NCBI RefSeq assembly: GCF_004514425.2
Contig: NZ_MYFN02000003.1
Coordinates: 62,001-126,000, forward strand
Length of the DNA: 64,000 nucleotides
Source of the DNA: Shinella sumterensis
GTDB taxonomy: Bacteria > Pseudomonadota > Alphaproteobacteria > Rhizobiales > Rhizobiaceae
Reading direction: 5' to 3'
Shown here: one piece after another, positions 47,862 to 56,508 of the stretch
Layout of the letters: each line of letters opens with the position of its first letter
Numbering within the stretch: position 1 is the first letter of the stretch
Position numbers and translations under genes: made by a program
Notes under the pieces: generated by a model
What the model was told of the DNA's origin: nothing
Databases searched by the model: none
What the model saw: only the letters and a program-made list of their open reading frames with translations

Positions 47862-49367
47862 ATTTTGCTTCCAGAAAATCCCTTCAGCGATCCGATTTTT
47901 CGACTAAAAATCGCGCATTCCGTGCAAGATGTCGCATCGGCGTTGGGTTTAGATTCAGCGAAACTCTTCTATGTAATAAGACATTGCGATGATGGGCGTT
48001 ATTACAAAAAATTCAAAATACCAAAAAAATCAGGTGGATTTCGAGATATATCTCGTCCTATCCGTGGCTTGGCAATGGCGCAAGATCGGCTGGCGACAAT
48101 TCTAACAGCACATTACAAACCAAAATCTTTTGTAAAGGGCTACGTGAAAGGTGAATCATTTTTATCCAATGCGCAGTACCACGAGAGACAAAAATGGGTG
48201 ATGAATATAGATATCGAGGATTTTTTTCCGTCTATCGGATTTGCCCGAGTTAGAGGGCTTTTCCTATCCTCATATTTTGGCTTCAACAGCAACGTTTCAA
48301 CAATACTAGCTAGAATAACGACTTTTAATAATCAGCTCCCCCAAGGAGCATCGACATCACCCATTTTAGCGAACATCTTAGCTAACAACCTAGACAAGGG
48401 TATTCTTTCAACGGCGATAAGAGGAAGATTGCGATACTCCCGATATGCCGACGATATTACAATCTCATCGTCCCAGCGACATGTTCCCTCGTTAATCGTG
48501 AAAAATTGGGAGCCGGACAAAGGCAAAAGGGAAATTCGCGTTGGAAACGATATCGTTGATGCTTTCAAAAAGGCACACTTCAAGATCAATGAAAAGAAGA
48601 CGAGAATCCAGTTCACATATGAACGACAGGAGGTAACTGGCCTCGTTGTAAATAAAAAAGCGAACGTTTGGCGAAAAGACGTTTCAAAAATAAGAATGAA
48701 ATTGCATTCTGCGAAGAAATATGGCGCCGAAAATGCTGCAAAACTCTGGCTTGGGAAAGATAAATCAGGAAAAGATTTTTGGATCCACATTGAAGGATGG
48801 CTCGCCTACATCAGACAAGTTCGCGGCGTTGATGATCCAGTTCTTGCTAAACTTTGCAAACAAGCGATCCTGTCCGGATTAAAGGCTTCTAAATGGATAC
48901 AAAGGTGCTCCGATATGGTGCGTGAATTCGATGTTTTCCTTTCCCACGCCAGTGAAGACAAAGAAAAAGTAAGAATCCTTAAGAACGCGCTAGAGATCAG
49001 AGGAATAAAGGTCTTCTTTGACGAGGATAGCATAGAATGGGGAGATTCCATCGTCGAGAAAATAAATCACGGCCTTCTAAAATCATCTTTTTTCATTCCA
49101 ATTCTTTCCGATAAATTTTCAAAAAAAGGATGGACAAACAAAGAGCTAAACTCAGCAATACATATTAACATAAACCGAAAGGGAAGAATTCTACCGATCG
49201 CAATTAACGGATTTTCCATTGCAGAAAACTACCCTCTCCTCAACGAAACACTTTATAAAGTTTGGCCAAATAACGAAATTGAACAAAATATATTCATAGA
49301 AGAAGTTTCCGATCAACTTTTGCTTAAGATTCAAAAGACGCACTCGGAATCGGCGGGGCTGGGCTAA
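47835..49367 (+). CDS. Retron-type reverse transcriptase fused to a TIR domain
   Basis: About 510 residues, numbered here from the GTG at 47823. Residues 1-365 are a retron RT: the retron signature NAQYH (NAxxH) at 116-120, NIDIEDFFPSI (catalytic Asp130), LPQGASTSPILAN, YSRYADD with Asp210/211, and VTGLVVN (the VTG motif) at 271. Residues 368-505 are a TIR domain: DVFLSHASEDKEK, FFDEDSIEWGDSI, and the catalytic Glu in NKELNSA at 441, expected to cleave NAD+. The gene is strikingly AT-rich against its neighbours, so it was probably acquired. The start is uncertain: GTG 47823, ATG 47835 or TTG 47865 (with GAGGG upstream). Confidence 0.93.
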   Translation: MKGKDRGSSILLPENPFSDPIFRLKIAHSVQDVASALGLDSAKLFYVIRHCDDGRYYKKFKIPKKSGGFRDISRPIRGLAMAQDRLATILTAHYKPKSFVKGYVKGESFLSNAQYHERQKWVMNIDIEDFFPSIGFARVRGLFLSSYFGFNSNVSTILARITTFNNQLPQGASTSPILANILANNLDKGILSTAIRGRLRYSRYADDITISSSQRHVPSLIVKNWEPDKGKREIRVGNDIVDAFKKAHFKINEKKTRIQFTYERQEVTGLVVNKKANVWRKDVSKIRMKLHSAKKYGAENAAKLWLGKDKSGKDFWIHIEGWLAYIRQVRGVDDPVLAKLCKQAILSGLKASKWIQRCSDMVREFDVFLSHASEDKEKVRILKNALEIRGIKVFFDEDSIEWGDSIVEKINHGLLKSSFFIPILSDKFSKKGWTNKELNSAIHININRKGRILPIAINGFSIAENYPLLNETLYKVWPNNEIEQNIFIEEVSDQLLLKIQKTHSESAGLG

Positions 49368-49380
49368 CGTCAATTTATAA

Positions 49381-49418
49381 AGAGCGACTGAGTTGCTGTC
49401 AGCGAGGGCGCTCTTGTT
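49381..49418 (+). terminator. Probable terminator of the retron gene
   Basis: AGAGCG (49381-49386) pairs with CGCTCT (49409-49414), with an inner CTGA/TCAG pair; TGTTT follows. It lies 13 bases after the stop codon. Confidence 0.55.
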
Positions 49419-50143
49419 TGGCGTTATACGGATCCAGATTTAATGATGTTAGGCCGCCATCAATTTTCCCCGCCCTCCGCACCCATGCGATAATCCCCTC
49501 ATCCCGTCGCGGATACACCGCAAGGCGTTGCGGCGAGGCGGGGTCGGCGCTTGGGGTGTGGGACGGACGTAAGCCTGCATCTTGAGGGTCCGCGGAAAAT
49601 GGTCTCCCTCCGGCGACACGGGGGAAGCGGCGGAGCGTCGGACCGGCTCCCCCGTTTCAGCCCCGGACGGCGCGTCGGGCGTGCCTGTGCGGCACACAAG
49701 GGGAGCGGGGCCGGAGGGTGCGTCGGCATCGTCCGCCGGAGTGATGTCTTGCCGGGAAAGGCGGCGACGCCTTTCCGCCCGGACGGTGCTCGAAGGTGAG
49801 CCCTGTCAGGCGCGAAAAACCCCGGCGGGGCCCGCCCCGGAAACCGACGGCAAACGCCGCCGGACCCGTTCCTTGCAGAGAGACCGGAGTCGCGGGCAAA
49901 AACCGCCGAACGGGGCGCTGAAAGGTGCCATTCATACTATCTGATGCGGCAGCTTTCAGCGCCCCGTCCGATACCGATGCCCCAAAACCCGGCGTGATCT
50001 CACGCGCGGCGATGCGGGCGGCTGCCTGCCTTGCGAAACCCGCCGCCCCGTCCTCTGCCGCCGCCGGCAACGGACTTGGTCCGCCAGCCCGTCGCGGCCC
50101 GGCGCCGCGCAGCCCGCGCCCTTCCCAACCGACAGGAGCCCTC
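49419..50143. other. Gene-poor, palindrome-rich region after the retron
   Basis: I see no convincing gene here. Several perfect dyads are present: CCGCAA/TTGCGG near 49518, GGAAAGGCG-GCGA-CGCCTTTCC at 49755-49776, and a 15-bp repeat at 49910-49967. The composition returns to GC-rich soon after 49440. It may be the edge of the acquired segment. Confidence 0.5.
49910..49967. repeat. 15-bp perfect inverted repeat with long loop
   Basis: ACGGGGCGCTGAAAG and CTTTCAGCGCCCCGT flank 28 bases. Inside, TGCC/GGCA continue the pairing after one mismatch, so the stem approaches 20 bp. There is no T run. It resembles a REP-like or mobile palindromic element. Confidence 0.7.
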
Positions 50144-50572
50144 ATGTTCGACCGCAGCAAGCTTCCCCCGTTATCGCCCTTCCTGCTCGCCCGCATCGCC
50201 GAGATGCTGGCGCTGCCCTGGCGCGCCTGCCGCCTGCGCAGCTGCCGTCGCCGCGGGCGGTGCTGCCGGGTCTCGCGCGAAACGCAGCAACCCTTCTGCC
50301 TGCGCAACCTCGATGCCGGGCAGCGCGCGCAGTTCGACGCGGTGGCGGAGGAGGTGCGCGACATCGTCGATTACAGCTGGTTCTTCAGCCGGCTCACCTT
50401 TGCCTCGCCCTATCGCGACACGCGCGCGCTTCAGGATGCCGGCATGGCGGTGGCGCGCACGGTCCGGTCGGGCGCGTCGTTGCGGGAGTTCCGGGCCTTC
50501 GCCGCCATGCGCGCGGCGCAGCCGCCGGCCGAACATGACGGCGAGGAACCGCCGCTGCCGAAGGGCTGGTAG
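50144..50572 (+). CDS. Hypothetical basic protein
   Basis: A 142-residue protein of unknown function. A basic, Cys-containing N-terminal part (RACRLRSCRRRGRCCRVSRE) is followed by FCLRNLDAGQRAQFDAVAEE and a helical C-terminus ending PLPKGW. AGGAG six bases before the ATG at 50144 supports translation; an upstream in-frame extension does not look coding. Membrane segments are absent. Confidence 0.7.
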   Translation: MFDRSKLPPLSPFLLARIAEMLALPWRACRLRSCRRRGRCCRVSRETQQPFCLRNLDAGQRAQFDAVAEEVRDIVDYSWFFSRLTFASPYRDTRALQDAGMAVARTVRSGASLREFRAFAAMRAAQPPAEHDGEEPPLPKGW

Positions 50573-50601
50573 GGAATTGCGGATGACGGCGGCGGCGCGG
50601 C

Positions 50602-51207
50602 CTATTCGGCCGCCTCGCCCTTCACGTCGAGCGCGGCGGTGTCGAGGGCGGCGGCCAGTTCGTAGGAATAGCCCTCCAGCATCGTATAGGCCTGCTCGAT
50701 CGCCTGGATCTGTCCCTCGGCATTGCGGATGGCCTCGGTGATCGACTGCGAGCGGGCGCGCAGCATGGAGCCGAGGAAATCCGTGCCGCCCTTGCGGCCG
50801 AGGCGGTCGATGTGCTGGCGCACCCGGTTGCGGTGGCGTTCGAGCTCCAGGATGTGGAAGCGGCTCTTGACGATGTCGTCGGAGAGTTTCCGGCGCATCG
50901 CCGCCAGCGGATCGAAGCTGCCCGGCTCGCGCTCGTCGAGGATGACGTCGTTGACCAGCGGTTCCAGCAGCATCAGGCCCTTGAGGTCGCGCGGGTCGGC
51001 GAGCTGCGGGTCGAAGCCGGTGTCGTCGAAGACCTTGCGGCGCACCGGGTCGCGCAGCAGGTCGTAGCAGGCCTGCAGGCGGGCGAACTGGTCGGCATCG
51101 CCGCCCGAATCGGGATGCATGCCCTTGGCGGCCTTGCGGTAGGCGGCCTTGACCGCGTTGTCGTCTGCATCGCGCTCCAGTCCGAGCATGGCGTAGGGAT
51201 CGATCAC
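50602..51207 (-). CDS. J-domain (DnaJ-like) protein
   Basis: A 201-residue protein with an N-terminal J domain (DPYAMLGLERDADDNAVKAA, HPD present in GMHPDSGGD) that should stimulate a DnaK partner. The rest is helical and lacks Gly/Phe and zinc-finger regions, so it is a class III co-chaperone. The client is unknown. Confidence 0.9.
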   Translation of the reverse strand: MIDPYAMLGLERDADDNAVKAAYRKAAKGMHPDSGGDADQFARLQACYDLLRDPVRRKVFDDTGFDPQLADPRDLKGLMLLEPLVNDVILDEREPGSFDPLAAMRRKLSDDIVKSRFHILELERHRNRVRQHIDRLGRKGGTDFLGSMLRARSQSITEAIRNAEGQIQAIEQAYTMLEGYSYELAAALDTAALDVKGEAAE

Positions 51208-51312
51208 GCGGGCACCTGTTCGTCTCTCATTGCGTCGTCGGTTCTTTTACGCCGTTTTCCGACCCCGAGGGGACGAAATTGTGGTCATGCCGGGGCCGAT
51301 GCACAGAAAGCG

Positions 51313-52389
51313 CTACTCCGCCGCATCCTGCGCAGCACCCCGTGCCGACAGCACCGCCGCGAAGGCATCGGCGATCACCTGCGGCCCCGCCCCCGGCTTG
51401 GTGGCGTCGGTGGAGAGGATCTGCCGATAACGGCGCACGCCCGCAAAGCCCTGGAACAGGCCGACCATATGCCGCGTGACATGCGCCACCCGCCCGCCGC
51501 GCGCGATCACCTCGCCGGCATAGGCGACCATCGCATCGCGCACCGCCTCCCAGTCCTCGCCCGACAGGTCCTGCGGACCGGAGAAGACACCGGAAAGCTG
51601 GCCCTCCGACAGGGGATGCGGGAAAAACCGGTCCACGCCCGTGAGAACACCGCTATCCTGGTAGGCAGCCCGTCCGAGCATGACCCCATCCAGCCCGTCC
51701 ATCGCCTCGACGGCCTGACTCAAAGTGTGAAGCCCGCCGTTGAGACCGATGAAAAGGTTCGGGTTTTCGGCCTTCAGCCGGTACACGAGGCCGTAGTCGA
51801 GCGGCGGGATGTCCCGGTTCTCCTTCGGCGACAGGCCCTGCAGCCAGGCCTTTCGCGCATGGACCCAGACCGCATCCGTGCCGGCCGCCGTCACGCGGGA
51901 GACGAGGTCGCGCAGCGCCACCTCCGGGTCCTGGTCGTCGACGCCGATGCGGCATTTGACGGTGACCGGGATCGACACCGCCGCCCGCATCGCCGCCACG
52001 CACTCGGCCACCAGATCCGGCTCGCGCATCAGGCAGGCGCCGAAGGTGCCGGATTGCACCCGGTCCGACGGACAGCCGACATTGAGGTTGATTTCGGCAT
52101 AGCCGAAACCCTCGCCGATCCGCGCGGCCTCCGCAAGCTTTTCCGGGCTGTTGCCGCCCAGCTGCAAGGCCACGGGATGTTCGATCGCGTCGAAGCCGAG
52201 CAGCCGCTCGCGATTGCCGCGCAGGATGGCGTCGGCGACGATCATTTCGGTAAACAGCAGCGCGTTGCGGGTGAGTTGGCGCGCGAACACGCGAAAATGC
52301 CGGTCGCTCCAGTCGATCATCGGCGCGGTGGCGAAAATCTTCGTCCCCGTCTCCACGGCCCGGCTGTAGAATGTCGCTCTGTTCGTCAT
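51313..52389 (-). CDS. dusA: tRNA-dihydrouridine synthase DusA
   Basis: Reduces uridine to dihydrouridine at positions 20/20a of tRNA, using FMN. The 358-residue length fits. Motifs are ATAPMIDWSDRHFRVFAR, INLNVGCPSDRVQSGTFGACLM with the catalytic Cys, and HARKAWLQGLSPKENRDIPP, typical of DusA. The ATG at 52389 is chosen; two start codons upstream are also in frame. Confidence 0.94.
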   Translation of the reverse strand: MTNRATFYSRAVETGTKIFATAPMIDWSDRHFRVFARQLTRNALLFTEMIVADAILRGNRERLLGFDAIEHPVALQLGGNSPEKLAEAARIGEGFGYAEINLNVGCPSDRVQSGTFGACLMREPDLVAECVAAMRAAVSIPVTVKCRIGVDDQDPEVALRDLVSRVTAAGTDAVWVHARKAWLQGLSPKENRDIPPLDYGLVYRLKAENPNLFIGLNGGLHTLSQAVEAMDGLDGVMLGRAAYQDSGVLTGVDRFFPHPLSEGQLSGVFSGPQDLSGEDWEAVRDAMVAYAGEVIARGGRVAHVTRHMVGLFQGFAGVRRYRQILSTDATKPGAGPQVIADAFAAVLSARGAAQDAAE

Positions 52390-52495
52390 GGCCGGGCTCA
52401 TACTCCATATGATCAGCAAAAACCACCCTCGCCCTTTCCCCCGGTCGCCGGGCCGGTGCTAGACTGTCACCGGAATCAGACCGCCGGAGGAAACC

Positions 52496-53026
52496 ATGCC
52501 GCTTTATGCCCTCGACGACCGCGCGCCCACACTCCCCGCCGACGACCGCTACTGGGTGGCGCCGGATGCCAATGTCATCGGCAAGGTCATCCTCGGCGAG
52601 GATGTCGGCATCTGGTTCGGCGCCACGCTGCGCGGCGACAACGAGCCGATCATCGTCGGCGCAAGGTCGAATATCCAGGAAGGCGTCGTGGTGCATACCG
52701 ATCCCGGCAAGCCCGTCATCATCGGCGAGGGCTGCACCATCGGCCACGGCGCCATCATCCATGGCTGCACCATCGGCCACAATTCGCTGGTCGGCATGGG
52801 CGCCACGGTGCTGAACGGCGCGGTCATCGGCAACAATTGCCTCGTCGGCGCCAATGCGCTGGTGACGGAAGGCAAGGTCTTTCCGGACAATTCGCTGATC
52901 GTCGGCGCCCCCGCCAAGGCCGTGCGCACGCTCGATGCCGAGGCGATCGAAGGCCTGAAACGCTCGGCGGAGGGCTATGTGCGCAACTGGCAGCGCTTCA
53001 GGAAGGGCTTGAAACCCGTCGGCTAG
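52496..53026 (+). CDS. Gamma-carbonic anhydrase-like hexapeptide repeat protein
   Basis: A 176-residue left-handed beta-helix protein of the gamma-CA/YrdA/PaaY group. Zinc-ligand His are visible in VVHTDPGKP and IGHGAIIHGCTIGHNSLVGM. GGAGGAAACC precedes the ATG. Function may be carbonic anhydrase or a related metal-dependent activity. It lies next to the zinc locus but reads toward the zur gene. Confidence 0.9.
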   Translation: MPLYALDDRAPTLPADDRYWVAPDANVIGKVILGEDVGIWFGATLRGDNEPIIVGARSNIQEGVVVHTDPGKPVIIGEGCTIGHGAIIHGCTIGHNSLVGMGATVLNGAVIGNNCLVGANALVTEGKVFPDNSLIVGAPAKAVRTLDAEAIEGLKRSAEGYVRNWQRFRKGLKPVG

Positions 53027-53031
53027 GGGAT

Positions 53032-53427
53032 CTACGCGCAACCGGCGCAGGTGCCGCGGATCTCGATCGTCGTCTTGCCGGTCTTGAAGTTGCGGCCCTT
53101 GGCAAAGGCTTTCAGCCGGTCCTCGATCACGTGGTCGTGGAACTCCGTCACCTGGCCGCAGGTCTCGCAGATCGTGAAGGCGGTGATGCCGTGGTTGTGA
53201 CAGCCCTCATGCGGATGGGCGCAGGCCACGAAGGCATTGATGCTCTCCAGCCGGTGCACGAGGCCGAACTCCAGGAGCTTGTCCAGCGCACGATAGACTT
53301 GGAGCGGCGCGCGAAACCCGTTGTCGCGCAGCTTGTCGAGGATGGTGTAGGCGCTGAGCGGGCTGTCGGAATGCGACAGCACGTCGAAGACGAGGCCCTG
53401 GTTCTTCGTCAATTGTTGCGTGGTCAT
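53032..53427 (-). CDS. zur: Zinc uptake regulator Zur (Fur family)
   Basis: A 131-residue Fur-family repressor. The helix-turn-helix lies around SAYTILDKLRDNGFRAPLQV; metal ligands are in ACAHPHEGCHNHG, CETCGQV and the C-terminal CAGC. Being last in a znuC-znuB-zur operon identifies it as Zur rather than Fur. Its ATG overlaps the znuB stop by four bases. It should repress at the dyads between znuC and znuA and before the COG0523 gene. Confidence 0.93.
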   Translation of the reverse strand: MTTQQLTKNQGLVFDVLSHSDSPLSAYTILDKLRDNGFRAPLQVYRALDKLLEFGLVHRLESINAFVACAHPHEGCHNHGITAFTICETCGQVTEFHDHVIEDRLKAFAKGRNFKTGKTTIEIRGTCAGCA

Positions 53428-54254
53428 GCCCGACCTCCCTGATTTGCCGCCGAATGTTCCACGACGCTCGTCCTCGGTTTCGTGATGAGGCTTAGAATGA
53501 ACAGGCCAAGCGCTGCAACCACGATCGAGGGACCGGAGGGCGTGTCGAACTTCAGCGATCCGAACAATCCGCCAACCACAGCCAGCGCGCCGATCAGCGA
53601 GGCAAGCACCGCCATGATCTCCGGGCTGGTGGAAAAGCGCCGCGCCGTCGCCGCGGGGATGATGAGAAGCGAGGTGATCAGCAGGATGCCGACGATCTTC
53701 ATGGCGATGGCGATGACGAGCGCCATCAAGAGCATGAAGGCCAGGCGCGTCTTCTCCGGCTGCATGCCTTCGGCCTCGGCCAGTTCCGGATTGACCGTCG
53801 ACGCGATCAGCGGACGCCACATCCACACGATGGCGAAAACGACGAGAATGCCGCCACCCCATACGAGGTCCACATCGGCGCGCGACACGGCGAGGATATC
53901 GCCGAACAGGAAGCCGACGAGATCGATGCGCACCCACGTCATGAAGGACACCATGACGAGGCCGATCGCCAGCGTCGCATGGGAGAGGATGCCGAGCAGC
54001 GCATCCGTCGAGAGCGTGCCGCGCTTCTGGAGCAGCAGCAGAAGAAGCGAGACGGTCGCCGCGACGACGAAGACGCTGAGGAGCAGGTTGAAGTTCATCA
54101 GCAGCGACAGCGCCACGCCGAGCAGCGCCGAATGGGCCATCGTATCGCCGAAATACGCCATGCGCCGCCAGACGACGAAACAGCCGAGCGGGCCCGCGGT
54201 GAGCGCCAGGCCGATGCCGGCGACGAGCGCGCGCATGAAGAAATCGTCAAGCAT
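53424..54254 (-). CDS. znuB: Zinc ABC transporter permease ZnuB
   Basis: A 276-residue membrane protein of the metal ABC-3 permease family, with MRALVAGIGLALTAGPLGCF and FGDTMAHSALLGVALSL at the start and the late LLITSLLIIPAATARRFS. The start overlaps the znuC end by eight bases and is preceded by AGGAGAAG; the end overlaps zur. Confidence 0.94.
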   Translation of the reverse strand: MLDDFFMRALVAGIGLALTAGPLGCFVVWRRMAYFGDTMAHSALLGVALSLLMNFNLLLSVFVVAATVSLLLLLLQKRGTLSTDALLGILSHATLAIGLVMVSFMTWVRIDLVGFLFGDILAVSRADVDLVWGGGILVVFAIVWMWRPLIASTVNPELAEAEGMQPEKTRLAFMLLMALVIAIAMKIVGILLITSLLIIPAATARRFSTSPEIMAVLASLIGALAVVGGLFGSLKFDTPSGPSIVVAALGLFILSLITKPRTSVVEHSAANQGGRA

Positions 54255-55185
54255 CGCGCTTCTCCTGCTGTCCGGCGCCGTCAGGCACCACGCCGTGGTC
54301 GTGGCCGCAGCCGCAATCGGGCCCGTGCGTGTGCACGATGCGCATCGGCCCGGCGCGGCCGGTGGGCACGATCGGCGTATGATGGCCGTCGTTCGGGCGG
54401 CAATCGTTTGTGATCGAGCCGTCGGCATGCAGCACGCGGCCGTCGGGCAGATGCGTGTGGTCGTGATCGTGATTGTAGAAGGCCAGCGTCTGCCCGGCGC
54501 GCGCGCCGAAAAGACGCTGGTATTCCGCGCTCTGGCTCACCACCTCGGGCGTGCCGCGGCAACAGACATGGCCGTTGAGGCAGATGACGGTGTCGGTCTC
54601 GGCCATCACCACATGCAGGTCGTGCGAGATCAGCAGGATGCCGCAGCCGGTCGTGTTGCGGATCGTCTTGATGAGATCGTAAAGCGCGATCTCGCCGGAG
54701 AAATCCACGCCCTGCACCGGCTCGTCGAGCACCAGAAGATCGGGCTTGCGGGCAATGGCGCGGGCCAGCAGCGCGCGCTGGAACTCGCCGCCGGAGAGAT
54801 GCTGCACCTCAGCGCGGGCGAGATGACGGATGCCGGTAGCGTCCAGCGCCGCCTCGATCTCCGCGCCCTTCAGCGGCGAGGTCAGCGTCATCAGCCGTTC
54901 CACGGTCAGCGGCATGGTCCAGTCGACGGAGAGTTTTTGCGGGACATAGCCGACCTTGAGGCCCGCCTTGCGCTCCACCCTGCCCTCGTCGGCCTTCAGC
55001 ACGCCGATGGCCGCCTTGGCGGTGGTGGATTTGCCCGAGCCGTTCGGGCCGATCAGCGTGACGATCTCGTCGGGCGCAATCGAGAATTCCACGCCGCGCA
55101 CGAGCCAGCGACCTTGGCGGCGCACACCGACGCCGGCAAGCGACACGAGCGGCGAAGCGGTCCTGGTTGGGGTCTGCAGCATCAT
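54247..55185 (-). CDS. znuC: Zinc ABC transporter ATP-binding protein ZnuC with His-rich tail
   Basis: About 312 residues. Walker A is GPNGSGKSTT, the signature is LSGGEFQRALLARAI, and Walker B is LLVLDEPVQGVD. After the ATPase core a tail of about 65 residues is rich in His and Cys (NHDHDHTHLPDG, THGPDCGCGHDHG), probably binding zinc. The start is at 55185, 55182 or a TTG at 55194. First gene of the znuC-znuB-zur operon. Confidence 0.93.
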   Translation of the reverse strand: MMLQTPTRTASPLVSLAGVGVRRQGRWLVRGVEFSIAPDEIVTLIGPNGSGKSTTAKAAIGVLKADEGRVERKAGLKVGYVPQKLSVDWTMPLTVERLMTLTSPLKGAEIEAALDATGIRHLARAEVQHLSGGEFQRALLARAIARKPDLLVLDEPVQGVDFSGEIALYDLIKTIRNTTGCGILLISHDLHVVMAETDTVICLNGHVCCRGTPEVVSQSAEYQRLFGARAGQTLAFYNHDHDHTHLPDGRVLHADGSITNDCRPNDGHHTPIVPTGRAGPMRIVHTHGPDCGCGHDHGVVPDGAGQQEKRDA

Positions 55186-55221
55186 TTTTTCCAAAAGCCT
55201 GTTGCCTCAGCATATGGCACA

Positions 55222-55236
55222 CGTTATAGCATAACG
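55222..55236. promoter_or_regulatory. Zur box 1 (znuC-znuA gap)
   Basis: Perfect dyad CGTTAT-AGC-ATAACG in the divergent promoter between znuC and znuA. It fits the GTTAT-N3-ATAAC form of alphaproteobacterial Zur sites. Confidence 0.72.
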
Positions 55237-55242
55237 CAATTG

Positions 55243-55259
55243 ATGTAATAACATTACAT
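55243..55259. promoter_or_regulatory. Zur box 2 (znuC-znuA gap)
   Basis: Perfect dyad ATGTAAT-AAC-ATTACAT, 21 bases downstream of box 1 (centre to centre 22). Its core GTAAT-N3-ATTAC matches box 1 at the conserved positions. Confidence 0.7.
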
Positions 55260-55281
55260 TTACATTCAAGCGGAGTATCCC

Positions 55282-56385
55282 ATGCAAAAGGCCGTTCGCG
55301 CCCTCCTCCTTTCCACCGCCCTTCTCGTTGCCGGCGTCGGTGCCGCGCGCGCCGAGGCGCCCGATGTCGTCGTGTCGATCAAGCCGATCCATTCGCTGGT
55401 CGCCGCCATCATGCAGGGCGTCGGCGAGCCGGGCCTCATCGTGGAGGGTGCCGCCTCGCCGCACACCTATTCGTTGAAGCCGTCCAATGCGGCCGCTCTC
55501 CAGAACGCCGATGTGGTCTTCTGGGTCGGCCATGGCCTAGAAGCCTTCCTTGAAAAGCCGCTGGAATCGCTCGGCGGCAAGGCGACCGTGGTGGAACTGG
55601 ACGACGCGCCGGGCCTCGAAAAACTGCCCTTCCGCGAAGGCGGCCCGTTCGAGGCCCATACGCATGAAGGCGAAGGCCATGACCATGCGCATGAGGGCCA
55701 CGCGCATGAGGGCGAGGAAGGCCATGACCATGAGAAGGAAGGTCACGACCACGGCAAGGAAGCGCATGCCCATGGTGAAGAGGCACACGACCATGGCAAG
55801 GAGGCGGACGGCCACGACCATGCCCATGGCGAGGAAGTCGGCCATGAAGGCCACGAGCACGGCGAATTCGACATGCATCTGTGGCTGAGCCCGCAGAATG
55901 CGCGCGCCATTGCCGCCGAAGCCGCCAAGGTCCTCGCCGAGAAGGACCCGGCCAATGCCGAGACCTACAGGAAGAACCTCGCCGGTCTCGAAGAAAGGCT
56001 CGATGCGCTCGACAAGGAGGTTGCCGAGACGGTCGCGCCCGTGAAGGATAAGCCCTTCATCGTCTTCCACGATGCCTACCAGTATTTCGAACATCACTAC
56101 GGCATGCACGCCGCCGGCTCCATCACCGTGAGCCCGGAAACCCTGCCCGGTGCGGAACGCCTGACGCAGATCCGCGACAAGGTGAAGACGCTGGGCGCAA
56201 CCTGCGTCTTCGCCGAGCCGCAGTTCGAGCCGAAGCTGGTCAATGTGGTGATCGAGGGCACGCCTGCGAAATCCGGGGTTCTCGACCCCGAGGCCGCCAC
56301 GCTTGAGCCCGGCCCGGATCTCTATTTCACCCTGATGAAGAGCATCGCCACGTCGCTGCGCGATTGCCTCGGACAGGCCAGCTGA
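55282..56385 (+). CDS. znuA: Zinc ABC transporter substrate-binding protein ZnuA
   Basis: A 367-residue periplasmic zinc-binding protein. A signal peptide ending AARAEA is followed by VVVSIKPIHSLVAAIMQGVG with a His ligand. A very His/Glu-rich loop of about 75 residues (roughly 124-198, with many HDH and HEGH) follows. FIVFHDAYQYFEHHYG holds further ligands. It is divergent from znuCB-zur with two Zur boxes between them. Confidence 0.95.
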   Translation: MQKAVRALLLSTALLVAGVGAARAEAPDVVVSIKPIHSLVAAIMQGVGEPGLIVEGAASPHTYSLKPSNAAALQNADVVFWVGHGLEAFLEKPLESLGGKATVVELDDAPGLEKLPFREGGPFEAHTHEGEGHDHAHEGHAHEGEEGHDHEKEGHDHGKEAHAHGEEAHDHGKEADGHDHAHGEEVGHEGHEHGEFDMHLWLSPQNARAIAAEAAKVLAEKDPANAETYRKNLAGLEERLDALDKEVAETVAPVKDKPFIVFHDAYQYFEHHYGMHAAGSITVSPETLPGAERLTQIRDKVKTLGATCVFAEPQFEPKLVNVVIEGTPAKSGVLDPEAATLEPGPDLYFTLMKSIATSLRDCLGQAS

Positions 56386-56431
56386 GGAGCGCTTGCGGCC
56401 GGCTCCGGCCTGAGCGCAACGCCCGCTCCAT

Positions 56432-56462
56432 TCTCCACGCCGTCAACAGCATGGCGTGGAGA
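56432..56462. repeat. Inverted repeat downstream of znuA
   Basis: A 10-bp perfect dyad (TCTCCACGCC / GGCGTGGAGA) with an 11-base loop, without a following T run. Confidence 0.5.
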
Positions 56463-56508
56463 CCTGGGTGGGTCCTATGGGGCCGGGCAGCCGCACTTCG
56501 AGAATGCG

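Noticed and set aside
47681-49400. Flanking repeats as retron insertion boundaries (CAACTCA at 47692 and its complement at 49391)
   Set aside because: Only seven bases match and they are in inverted orientation inside hairpins; not enough for an attachment site.
49657-50364. A 235-codon minus-strand frame in the gene-free region
   Set aside because: Arg/Pro-rich shadow translation, no ribosome binding site, and it overlaps a better-supported gene on the + strand.
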